DNA from: PRO6 sp035565775 | GTDB lineage: Bacteria > Pseudomonadota > Alphaproteobacteria > Rhizobiales > Xanthobacteraceae | DNA length: 64,000 nt | Assembly: GCA_035565775.1 (NCBI GenBank) | Contig: DATMRW010000023.1 | Span: 186,001-250,000 of the forward strand | Direction of reading: 5' to 3' | Part shown: one piece after another, positions 16,776-24,628 of the stretch | Layout of the letters: every line of letters starts with the position of its first letter | How positions within the stretch are numbered: position 1 is the first letter of the stretch | The notes under the pieces: generated by a model | What the model saw: the letters and a program-made list of their open reading frames with translations, nothing else | Database searches by the model: none | Told to the model about the DNA's origin: nothing | Made by a program: the position numbers and the translations under genes

Positions 16776-18089
16776 CTAGACTTTTGGCCGCTTGTCGATC
16801 ACTCGTTTCGCCTTGCCGAGCGAACGCTCCAGCGTCGTCGGTGCCACGATAGTGATTCTGGTCGTGATGCCGACGGTGTTCTTGATGAAGGAGGCGACCT
16901 GCTCGGCGTGCACCTGCATTCCGCTTTCGCTCCAGCGCTCGGGCCGCGCCTCGGCCAGCACGTTCATCTCGTCCATGCGGCCGGTGCGCGTGAGTTCGAT
17001 GACGAAATGCCCGGCGCACCATTCGGTCGCGAGCAGCGCTTCCTCGATCTGGGTCGGGAACACGTTGACGCCGCGCAGAATGATCATATCGTCGGAGCGG
17101 CCGGTGACTTTTTCCATGCGCCGCATGCTCGGCCGCGCCGTGCCGGGAAGGAGGCGGGTGAGGTCGCGGGTGCGATAGCGGATGATCGGGAATGCTTCCT
17201 TGGTGAGCGAGGTGAAGACGAGCTCGCCCTTTTCGCCATCGGGCAGCACTTCGCCGGTCTCCGGGTCGATGATCTCCGGGTAAAAATGATCTTCCCAGAT
17301 GTGCAGGCCGTCTTTGGTTTCGACGCATTCCTGCGCGACGCCGGGGCCGATCACTTCCGAGAGGCCGTAGATGTCGGTGGCGCTCATGTCGAACGCCTGC
17401 TCGATCTCGGCGCGCATCGCGTTGGTCCACGGCTCGGCGCCGAACACGCCGAACTTGAGCGAGGATTTTCGCGGATCGAGGCCCTGGCGATGGAATTCAT
17501 CGAGGATCGCCAGCATGTAGCTCGGCGTCACGGTGATCACGTCGGGGCGGAAATCATTGATGATCTGAACCTGCCGCTCGGTCATGCCGCCGGAAATCGG
17601 CACCACGGTGCAGCCCAGCCGCTCCGCGCCGGCATGCGCGCCGAGACCGCCGGTGAAGAGGCCGTAGCCATAGGCATTGTGCAGCATCATGCCGGGCCGC
17701 GCGCCGGCCGCGCGCAGCGAACGCGCCATGACCGTCGCCCACATGTCGAGGTCGTTGCGCGTGTAGCCGACCACGATCGGCTTGCCGGTGGTGCCGGAAG
17801 AGGCGTGGACGCGGATCAGCTCCTCGCGCGGCACCGCAAACATGTTGAACGGGTAGTTGTCGCGCAGGTCGGTTTTCACCGTGAAGGGAAATTTTGCCAG
17901 ATCCGAAAGCTGCTTGAAATCGGAAGGATGAACGCCGCGCTCGTCGAAGGCGCGCCTGTAATGCGGCACCTTTTCATAGGCGCGGGCCAGGGTCTGCGCC
18001 ATGCGCTTGGTTTGCAGCGCGATGATTTCGTCTCGCGACGCGCGTTCAGCATCGTCGAGGTGTGCCATATCAGATGCCGTTGTACGCAT
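16776..18089 (-). CDS. paaK: Phenylacetate-CoA ligase
   Basis: Activates phenylacetate to phenylacetyl-CoA with ATP, the entry step of the pathway. It has 437 residues, the usual length. The adenylate-forming motif SSGTTGKPIVVGYT lies near residue 98, followed by NAYGYGLFTGGLG, DIYGLSEVIGPG and the C-terminal RGVNVFPTQIEEALL hinge region. The ATG at 18089 has AAGGAG with a 6-base spacer. It is the third gene of the minus-strand set paaG-paaI-paaK, 11 bases after paaI. Confidence 0.97.
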   Translation of the reverse strand: MRTTASDMAHLDDAERASRDEIIALQTKRMAQTLARAYEKVPHYRRAFDERGVHPSDFKQLSDLAKFPFTVKTDLRDNYPFNMFAVPREELIRVHASSGTTGKPIVVGYTRNDLDMWATVMARSLRAAGARPGMMLHNAYGYGLFTGGLGAHAGAERLGCTVVPISGGMTERQVQIINDFRPDVITVTPSYMLAILDEFHRQGLDPRKSSLKFGVFGAEPWTNAMRAEIEQAFDMSATDIYGLSEVIGPGVAQECVETKDGLHIWEDHFYPEIIDPETGEVLPDGEKGELVFTSLTKEAFPIIRYRTRDLTRLLPGTARPSMRRMEKVTGRSDDMIILRGVNVFPTQIEEALLATEWCAGHFVIELTRTGRMDEMNVLAEARPERWSESGMQVHAEQVASFIKNTVGITTRITIVAPTTLERSLGKAKRVIDKRPKV

Positions 18090-18100
18090 CACTTTCTCCT

Positions 18101-18580
18101 TCAGGCGTTTTCGGTCTCCGCGCCCTCCACCGGAAGGAACGAGCCCCCGATGGTGCGCGAATGGCCGCGAAATTCGGCGATGACCCGATCATTCGCGGTG
18201 ACGCGGATGTCGTAGATCCCGGAGCGGCCGGACTTTGAAACTTCGGTTGCGGTGGCAATCAGCCGGTCGCCGAGCTTGCCGGCGCGGATGAAAGAAATAT
18301 TGCAGTGCGCAGCAACAGTGCGTTCGTTGTAGGTGTTGCAGGCAAAGGCGAAGGTGGAGTCCGCCAGCGTGAAGATGAAGCCGCCATGGGCGATGCCGTG
18401 GCCGTTCACCATGTGCGGCTGGATCACCATCGCGAACGACGCGCGGCCGGCGCTGATATGCAGCCGCTCCATGCCGAGCGCCTTGCTGGCATTGTCGCTG
18501 GCCCACATCGCATCGGCGCACGCAACCGCCAGCTCGTCCGGAGTCATCGTTGCAGGATTTTTGGTGGACGCTGCAGTCAC
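18101..18580 (-). CDS. paaI: PaaI, hydroxyphenylacetyl-CoA thioesterase
   Basis: Hotdog-fold thioesterase of 159 residues. The PaaI signature is visible as GIAHGGFIFTLADSTFAFACN, with the catalytic acidic residue in the ADSTF segment. It clears dead-end or toxic CoA thioesters of the pathway. The GTG start overlaps the stop of paaG by 4 bases (GTGA), with GGAG a short distance upstream, so translation is coupled. Confidence 0.93.
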   Translation of the reverse strand: MTAASTKNPATMTPDELAVACADAMWASDNASKALGMERLHISAGRASFAMVIQPHMVNGHGIAHGGFIFTLADSTFAFACNTYNERTVAAHCNISFIRAGKLGDRLIATATEVSKSGRSGIYDIRVTANDRVIAEFRGHSRTIGGSFLPVEGAETENA

Positions 18581-19368
18581 GAGGCTCTCCCGGTAAACTT
18601 TGGTGCGCGTTTCTCGATGAACGCGTTGACGCCTTCGGCGTAGTCCGGCGTGCGGCCCGCCTGGCGCTGCAGGTCGCGCTCGAGGTCGAGCTGGGCGTCG
18701 AGTGTGTTGGTGCTCGAACGATCGAGCGCCTGCTTGATGAGGGCGAAACCTTGCGTCGGCTCGCTCGCCAGCCGTTTTGCCAGCGCCTCGGCTTCGCCCA
18801 TCAGCTTGTCGTCATCGACCGCGCGCCAGATCAGGCCCCAGCTCTCCGCGGTTTCCGCCGTTATCGGTTCGGCCAGGAGCGCGAGGCCGCGGGCACGGGC
18901 ATCGCCAACGAGCCGCGGAAGAAAGAATGTACCGCCGGAATCCGGCACGAGACCAATTTTTGCGAAAGACTGAATGAACTTCGCCGAGCGCGCCGCCAGC
19001 ACGATATCGCAGGCAAACGCGATGTTGGCGCCAGCGCCCGCCGCGGTTCCGTTGACGGCGCAGATCACGGGCTTGGCGAGCGCGCGAAGCTTTCGCACCA
19101 GCGGGTTGTAGAAATTCTCGATGGTCACGCCGAGGTCCGGCGCTGCGCCGTCCGCCGCAGCCACCTCGCTGAGATCCTGCCCCGCGCAGAACCCGCGGCC
19201 CGCGCCAGTAAGAAGAACCGCCCGGCAGTTCTCGTCAGCCGCGGCGTCGTCGAGCGCCTTGGCGAGAGCACGATGCATGGCGGCGGTAAAGGAGTTCATC
19301 CGATCGGGCCGGTTCAGCGTAAGCACGCGAAACGACCCGCGATCGTCGATCAGGATCGGATCATCCAT
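18577..19368 (-). CDS. paaG: Ring-epoxide isomerase PaaG (oxepin-CoA forming)
   Basis: Crotonase-fold enzyme of 263 residues that isomerises ring-1,2-epoxyphenylacetyl-CoA to oxepin-CoA. Family features are GAGRGFCAGQDLSEV, the oxyanion-hole region CAVNGTAAGAGANIAFACDI and the acid region KIGLVPDSGGTFFLPRLVG. The ATG at 19368 is supported by GGAGG 5 bases upstream. It is the first gene of paaG-paaI-paaK and is divergent from paaZ. Other crotonases such as PaaF are excluded mainly by context and by the CAGQDL and PDSGGT signatures. Confidence 0.92.
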   Translation of the reverse strand: MDDPILIDDRGSFRVLTLNRPDRMNSFTAAMHRALAKALDDAAADENCRAVLLTGAGRGFCAGQDLSEVAAADGAAPDLGVTIENFYNPLVRKLRALAKPVICAVNGTAAGAGANIAFACDIVLAARSAKFIQSFAKIGLVPDSGGTFFLPRLVGDARARGLALLAEPITAETAESWGLIWRAVDDDKLMGEAEALAKRLASEPTQGFALIKQALDRSSTNTLDAQLDLERDLQRQAGRTPDYAEGVNAFIEKRAPKFTGRAS

Positions 19369-19454
19369 CAATTCCTCCAGACCATTCGCCGGTTTCCCCG
19401 ACTTCTTCCGGGAACCGCGAATGCTTGAATTATTGCGGCCGATTTGTCTTGAAT

Positions 19455-19468
19455 TGAACGGCCGGTCA
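19455..19468. promoter_or_regulatory. Operator-like palindrome between paaG and paaZ
   Basis: TGAACGGCCGGTCA is a 14-bp palindrome with one mismatched pair. It matches 12 of 14 bases of the site at 8215-8228 in front of the TetR gene. It lies 87 bases from paaG and 117 bases from paaZ, where one regulator could control both directions. Confidence 0.55.
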
Positions 19469-19584
19469 GTTAATCTTTAGCTCAAGTGAGCGGGCTGTCA
19501 ACGATTTCTGCGTGATTGGCGGTTGGCCAAAGTGTGGCGCAGAATGAATGGCCTGAAAAGGTGCTGCCTTTGTTGGAGGAAGTA

Positions 19585-21615
19585 ATGACCATCACGTTGC
19601 AGAGTTTTGTTTGCGATCAGTGGGTGCCGCCGCAGGGGCCTTTCGTGGATATTCCCAGTGCGGTGGACGGCCATGTCGTAGCGCGGCTGTCGGGTGCAGG
19701 TCTCGATGCCGGTGCGGTTGTCGAGCACGCGCGGCGGGTCGGCGGCCCGGCCTTGCAGGCGCTGTCGTTCCATGAGCGCGCCGGTATTCTTCGGGGGCTT
19801 GTCGGCTATCTCAACGAGCACAAGGAAGAACTTTACAAGCTCGCGGGCGATACTGGCGCGACGCGGCGTGACAACGGCATTGATATCGACGGCGGCATCA
19901 TCACCATGGCGTCCTATGCGTCGCGCGGCCGGCGCGAACTGCCGGATACCAAATTCATCGTCGAAGGCGAGGTCGAAAATCTCTCCAAGGGTGGCACCTT
20001 CGTCGGCACGCATATTCTGACATCGCTGCGGGGCGTTGCCGTTCACATCAACGCCTTCAATTTTCCGTGCTGGGGCCTTCTGGAAAAGTTTGCGCCAGCC
20101 TTTCTTGCCGGCGTGCCGGTGATCGCCAAGCCGGCAACCGCAACGGCCTATGTGGCCGAGGCCCTGGTGCGGCTGATGCATCAATCGGGACTGCTTCCGG
20201 CGGGTAGCCTGCAGCTCATCTGCGGCGGCGTCGGCAATCTGTTCGACTATCTCAACGGGCAGGACGTGATCGCCTTCACCGGCTCGCTCGAGACGTCGGA
20301 AAAGCTGCGCAACCATCCCAATGTCTCGGCGCAGGCGATCCGCTTCGTCGCCGAGCGCGACAGCCTCAACGCGGCGGTGCTTGGGCCGGACGTGACCGTG
20401 GACCAGCCGGAGTTCGAGCTGTTCATTCGCGAAATCGTTCGCGAGATGACCGCCAAGACCGGCCAAAAGTGCACCGCCATCCGCCGTATCGTCGTGCCGC
20501 GCGCAAGGGAGCAGGATGTCATTTCGGCGCTCAAGGCGCGGCTTGCCGACGTGAAGCTCGGCGACCCGCGAACCGAAGACAAGGTGATGGGGCCGCTGGT
20601 CAGCCTGTCGCAGCGCGAGTCGGTGCGGGCGCAGATCAGCAAGCTGCGCGGCGAGGCCGAAGTCGTGTTCGGCGATCCGACTGGCGGCGAAGGCGTCGAT
20701 GTCGTCAAGGGCGCTTATCTGACGCCGGTTCTCCTGCGCGTGAAGGATGCGATGCAGGCGAAGCGCGTCCACGATACCGAGGCGTTCGGGCCGGTCGCGA
20801 CGGTGATCGCCTATGACGATCTCGATCAGGCGATCGAGCTGGTGCGCCGCGGCGAGGGCAGCCTCGTTGCCACCGTCGTCACCTATGACCGCGATGTCGC
20901 CGAAAAGCTGCTGCTGGGCATTGCGTCCTATCACGGCCGCATCCAGTTCCTCGACCGCGACGATGCCAAAGAGTCGACCGGCCACGGCTCGCCGCTGCCG
21001 CATCTCGTGCATGGCGGCCCCGGCCGCGCCGGTGGCGGCGAGGAGCTTGGCGGCCTGCGCGCGGTATACCATTACATGCAGCGCACCGCGGTGCAGGCGT
21101 CCCCCGACCGGCTCGTCTCGATCACCGGCAACTGGACCAAGGGCGCGGCCGCGCCGGTGGCCGATATCCATCCATTCAAACTGCCATACGATCAGCTCAA
21201 GATCGGCGACACGGTGCAGACCGCAAGCCGCCCGATCACGCTCGAGGATATCGAGCATTTTGCGCATTTTACCGGCGATACGTTCTATGCGCACATGGAT
21301 GAGGCGGCAGCCAAGGCCAACCCGTTCTTCCCCGGCCGCGTCGCCCACGGCTATCTCATCCTGTCCTTTGCCGCCGGGCTGTTCGTCGATCCTCCTCCGG
21401 GGCCGCTGCTGGCGAATTACGGCCTCGACAATCTGCGCTTCCTCAAGCCGGTGTCACCCGGCGACAGCATTCAGGTACGCCTCACGGTCAAGCACAAGAC
21501 GCCGGCGCGCCGCCCTGAATATGGCGAGGTCCGCTGGGATGTCGAAGTCGTCAACCAGGACGCGGAGACTGTTGCGCGTTACGAACTCTTGACAATGAGC
21601 GCTCGCGCGGCGTGA
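19585..21615 (+). CDS. paaZ: PaaZ, bifunctional oxepin-CoA hydrolase / semialdehyde dehydrogenase
   Basis: Opens the oxepin-CoA ring and oxidises the resulting semialdehyde. It has 676 residues, near the E. coli length. Residues 1 to about 525 are an aldehyde dehydrogenase domain with Glu257 (FVAERDSLN) and catalytic Cys296 (TGQKCTAIRR). Residues from about 540 to the end are an (R)-hydratase MaoC domain with FTGDTFYAHMDEAAAKANPF and GRVAHGYLILSFAAGLF, which carry the Asp/His pair. The ATG at 19585 follows GGAGGA closely. Divergent from paaG, so both arms can be regulated from the shared region. Confidence 0.96.
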   Translation: MTITLQSFVCDQWVPPQGPFVDIPSAVDGHVVARLSGAGLDAGAVVEHARRVGGPALQALSFHERAGILRGLVGYLNEHKEELYKLAGDTGATRRDNGIDIDGGIITMASYASRGRRELPDTKFIVEGEVENLSKGGTFVGTHILTSLRGVAVHINAFNFPCWGLLEKFAPAFLAGVPVIAKPATATAYVAEALVRLMHQSGLLPAGSLQLICGGVGNLFDYLNGQDVIAFTGSLETSEKLRNHPNVSAQAIRFVAERDSLNAAVLGPDVTVDQPEFELFIREIVREMTAKTGQKCTAIRRIVVPRAREQDVISALKARLADVKLGDPRTEDKVMGPLVSLSQRESVRAQISKLRGEAEVVFGDPTGGEGVDVVKGAYLTPVLLRVKDAMQAKRVHDTEAFGPVATVIAYDDLDQAIELVRRGEGSLVATVVTYDRDVAEKLLLGIASYHGRIQFLDRDDAKESTGHGSPLPHLVHGGPGRAGGGEELGGLRAVYHYMQRTAVQASPDRLVSITGNWTKGAAAPVADIHPFKLPYDQLKIGDTVQTASRPITLEDIEHFAHFTGDTFYAHMDEAAAKANPFFPGRVAHGYLILSFAAGLFVDPPPGPLLANYGLDNLRFLKPVSPGDSIQVRLTVKHKTPARRPEYGEVRWDVEVVNQDAETVARYELLTMSARAA

Positions 21616-21641
21616 TCTTTTGGCCTCAGATAACATGAGCG

Positions 21642-21665
21642 CGTCCGGCGTGATCTCGCCGGACG
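21642..21665 (+). repeat. Hairpin between paaZ and the ggt-like gene
   Basis: CGTCCGGCG (21642-21650), loop TGATCT, CGCCGGACG (21657-21665). It lacks a T-run; a weak terminator or mRNA-stability hairpin. Confidence 0.5.
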
Positions 21666-21688
21666 TGTAACAGGCATCGGGGGCCCAG

Positions 21689-23275
21689 ATGAGGAACTTT
21701 CAATTCGCTGGTCGTTCGACCGTGCATGCGCTCAATGGCATGGTCGCAACGTCGCATCCGCACGCCTCGCTGGTGGCGCTCGACATTTTGCGCGCGGGCG
21801 GCACTGCGGCCGATGCCGCGGTGGCCGTCTCGGCGCTGCTCGGCGTGATCGAGCCGCAGATGACCGGCATCGGCGGCGATTGCTTTGCGCTCTACATGCC
21901 CGGCGGGACCGGCGACATCGTGTCCTACAACGGCTCGGGCCGCGCGCCGCAGGCCGCGACCGCCGACTACTTTCTCGAGCGCGGCATCAAGCGCCTGCCC
22001 CTGACCAGCGCCCATGCGGTGACCGTTCCCGGTGTCGTCGATGGCTGGGAAATGCTACTGCGGGACCATGGCCGCCTCGGCCTTGAGGACGTGATGCAGC
22101 CCGCGATCCGCGCCGCCGAGGAGGGCTATGTGGTAGCGCCGCGCGTCGCCTATGACTGGGCGACCTATGCCGGCAAGCTGCATGACGGCATCAACGCGCA
22201 GCGTTACTTTCTGCCCGGCGGCAACGTGCCGAAGGTCGGCGAAGTCATCCGTCAGCCGGAGCTCGCCAAAACCCTGCGCCTGATCGCAAGGCACGGCCGC
22301 GACGGCTTCTACAAGGGCGAGGTCGCCGAGGATATCGTCGCGACCCTGCGCAGTGCCGGCGGGCTGCACGAGCTCGCCGATTTCGCCGCGCATGCGACCG
22401 AGGTGACGCGGCCAATCTCCACCACCTATCGCGGCTATGAGGTGCACCAGTGCCCGCCGAATGGGCCGGGCCTTGCGATGCTGCTGATGCTCGATATTCT
22501 GAAGAGCTTTGACCTCAGGCAATACGGTGCCCTCAGCGCCGAGCGTTTCCATATCGAGGCCGAAGCCTGGCGCATCGCCAATGTCTTGCGTGACGCGCAT
22601 GTTTGCGATCCCTCGTTCTCACCGGTCAATGTCGAGGGGCTGCTCGCTCCGGCGCACACCTCGGCCTATCGCCACAAGATCAATTTTGAGCGGATGCTCG
22701 ACCTGCCGCCGATGCTGGAGCCGATCGGCTCGAACACCATTTACGTCACGGTGGTGGATAAGGACCGCAACGTCTGCTCCTTCATCAGTTCGATCGCGCA
22801 GCCGTTCGGCTCGGCCATCGTCTCGGAGAAGACCGGAGTCTTGTTGCAGAACCGCGGCATGGGGTTCTGCATCGAGCCGGGACACCCGAACTGCATCGCG
22901 CCCGGCAAGCGGCCGCTGCACACCATCATCCCGGCGATCGTCACGCAAAATGGCCGTGCGGCGATGTCCTATGGCGTCATGGGCGGGCAGTATCAGCCGA
23001 CGGGTCAGTGCCGGGTTCTGAGCAACATCGTCGACTACGGCATGGACGTGCAGGAGGCGATCGATTTCCCGCGCGGCCTGCACACCTCTGGCACTTTCCA
23101 GCTTGAGGTGGGCGTGCCGGAAGACGTTTTCCAAAGGCTCGCGGCGATCGGCCACAAGGTCGTTCGCAGCCAGCATCCGCTCGGCGGCGGTCAGGCGATC
23201 TGGATCGATAGCGCCAAAGGAACTCTGACCGGCGGTTCCGATCCGCGCAAGGATGGCTGCGCGCTCGGTTATTGA
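21689..23275 (+). CDS. Gamma-glutamyltransferase-family Ntn hydrolase
   Basis: A 528-residue self-processing Ntn hydrolase. The start of the small subunit is expected at Thr350 (NTIYVTVVDKDRNVCSF), aligned with the E. coli GGT nucleophile TTHYSVVDKD. The N-terminal part carries the family blocks GMVATSHPHASLVALDILRA and IEPQMTGIGGDCFALYM. No signal peptide is evident, unlike classical periplasmic GGT, so it resembles the cytoplasmic YwrD/oxamate amidohydrolase-like branch. It hydrolyses or transfers a gamma-glutamyl or related amide bond; the substrate is unknown. It follows paaZ by 73 bases but a hairpin lies between. Confidence 0.82.
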   Translation: MRNFQFAGRSTVHALNGMVATSHPHASLVALDILRAGGTAADAAVAVSALLGVIEPQMTGIGGDCFALYMPGGTGDIVSYNGSGRAPQAATADYFLERGIKRLPLTSAHAVTVPGVVDGWEMLLRDHGRLGLEDVMQPAIRAAEEGYVVAPRVAYDWATYAGKLHDGINAQRYFLPGGNVPKVGEVIRQPELAKTLRLIARHGRDGFYKGEVAEDIVATLRSAGGLHELADFAAHATEVTRPISTTYRGYEVHQCPPNGPGLAMLLMLDILKSFDLRQYGALSAERFHIEAEAWRIANVLRDAHVCDPSFSPVNVEGLLAPAHTSAYRHKINFERMLDLPPMLEPIGSNTIYVTVVDKDRNVCSFISSIAQPFGSAIVSEKTGVLLQNRGMGFCIEPGHPNCIAPGKRPLHTIIPAIVTQNGRAAMSYGVMGGQYQPTGQCRVLSNIVDYGMDVQEAIDFPRGLHTSGTFQLEVGVPEDVFQRLAAIGHKVVRSQHPLGGGQAIWIDSAKGTLTGGSDPRKDGCALGY

Positions 23276-23289
23276 TCAGAAACGACAAG

Positions 23290-23316
23290 AGCCGGCGCCT
23301 CCGCGCCGGCTTTTTT
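23290..23316 (+). terminator. Rho-independent terminator after the ggt-like gene
   Basis: Stem AGCCGGCGC / GCGCCGGCT with a 4-base loop CTCC (23299-23302) and six T at 23311-23316. Confidence 0.92.
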
Positions 23317-23427
23317 CAGTAAGAGACTCAGAGCTTTGCGTCGGCCCGTTCCCGGAACCGGGGGTGGAAAGTGTTTTTTAGAGCGCGCGGCGATCCGCCT
23401 GAGCGGGCAAATGAGGTGTTCTGAGTT

Positions 23428-23466
23428 GTGACGAATATTGACAATCGTCACTCATCAGACTTAAGT
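23428..23466 (+). promoter_or_regulatory. Promoter and overlapping inverted repeat before the RND operon
   Basis: TTGACA (23438-23443), 17-base spacer, TTAAGT (23461-23466) form a promoter candidate. It overlaps the inverted repeat GTGACGA (23428-23434) / TCGTCAC (23445-23451), spacer 10, which would cover the -35 box. This is the expected place for the operator of the TetR regulator encoded at 27788. The preceding 23317-23427 holds no gene that I can see. Confidence 0.5.
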
Positions 23467-23505
23467 TCCGCGAACCGAATTTAGCGTTCGTAGAGAGTTC
23501 GCAGA

Positions 23506-24612
23506 ATGTCCATCTCGATGGTTTCAAAGCATTCCCGGGTTTTGCTTCTGCTGGCAGGCCTATCCCCGACCTTGCTGCTGGGCGGCTGCGACGACACGGT
23601 GGCCCAAAAGGAGCTGCCGACGCGGCCTGTCCTTGTGACCACGGTCAGTTACCAGCCCGAAGCGCCACAGCGCAGCTTTGTCGGCACCATCCGCCCGCGC
23701 GTGGAAACCGACATGGGCTTCCGGGTCGGCGGCAAGGTGGCGCAGCGCCTTGTCGAAGTCGGCGATCTGGTGACGGCCGGGCAGCCCTTGGCGACGTTGG
23801 ACAGCACCGACCTGAAGCTGCAGGCCGAGCAGGCCGAGGCGGAATTCCGCGCCGCTACCGGCGTGCTGGCGCAGGCGGCCGCGGCCGAGGCGCGGGCCAA
23901 GGAGCTGCGGGCGCGCGGCTGGTCGACCGAGGCGCAGATGGACCAGGCCCGCGCGATGGCGGATGAAGCCCGCGCCCGTTTCAGCCGCGCCGAACGTTCG
24001 GTCGAACTCACCAAGAACAGCCTGGCCTACGCCAATCTTCTTGCGGACAGCGACGGCGTCGTCACCGCGGCGCTGATCAATCCGGGGCAGGTGGTTGCCG
24101 CCGGGCAGGCCGCTATCCGGGTGGCGCGCTCTGCCGAAAAGGAGGCAGTGGTCTCGATCCCCGAAACGCTGCTGGCCCGCGCCGAGAACGGCACCGCCCG
24201 CGTCGCGCTGTGGTCCGATCCGGACAAAAGCTACGTTGCACGGCTGCGCGAGATTTCGCCGGCGGCCGATCCGATGACGCGGACTTATCAGGCCAAGTTC
24301 TCGCTGCCGGAAGCCGATGACGCCGTGAAGCTCGGCATGACGGCAACGGTGCGGCTGAGCGCCAAGGACGGCGAGCGCATCGCCCGCCTGCCGCTCGCGG
24401 CCGTGCTCGATCAGGGCAAGGGGCCGAACGTCTTCGTGGTCGATCGCGCCAACGGACATCTGAAGATGGTGCCGGTGCAGGTGAAATCGTTTGATGCCTC
24501 GAGCGTCACGATCACCGGCGGAGTGGACAACGGCGCGACGGTGGTGGCGCTCGGCGTCCAGAAACTCGACCCCGGCCAGAAGGTCCGGGTCGTGTCGTCG
24601 CTCGCGTTCTGA
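23506..24612 (+). CDS. RND efflux periplasmic adaptor lipoprotein (MFP)
   Basis: Membrane-fusion protein of 368 residues joining the inner-membrane RND pump to an outer-membrane channel. An N-terminal lipoprotein signal ends in the lipobox LLGGC with Cys28. The biotinyl-lipoyl half-motifs (GFRVGGKVAQRLVEVGDLV, then SDGVVTAALINPGQVVAAG) flank an alpha-helical hairpin near residues 105-170. Beta-barrel and membrane-proximal domains follow. Start at 23506 or at the in-frame ATG 23518 cannot be decided. First gene of an operon with the pump and a TetR regulator; no outer-membrane channel gene is present. Confidence 0.88.
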   Translation: MSISMVSKHSRVLLLLAGLSPTLLLGGCDDTVAQKELPTRPVLVTTVSYQPEAPQRSFVGTIRPRVETDMGFRVGGKVAQRLVEVGDLVTAGQPLATLDSTDLKLQAEQAEAEFRAATGVLAQAAAAEARAKELRARGWSTEAQMDQARAMADEARARFSRAERSVELTKNSLAYANLLADSDGVVTAALINPGQVVAAGQAAIRVARSAEKEAVVSIPETLLARAENGTARVALWSDPDKSYVARLREISPAADPMTRTYQAKFSLPEADDAVKLGMTATVRLSAKDGERIARLPLAAVLDQGKGPNVFVVDRANGHLKMVPVQVKSFDASSVTITGGVDNGATVVALGVQKLDPGQKVRVVSSLAF

Positions 24613-24628
24613 CAAGAGGACTTCACCG

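Noticed and set aside
19498..21348. Open frame of about 616 codons on the minus strand
   Set aside because: Antisense to paaZ; no recognisable motif.
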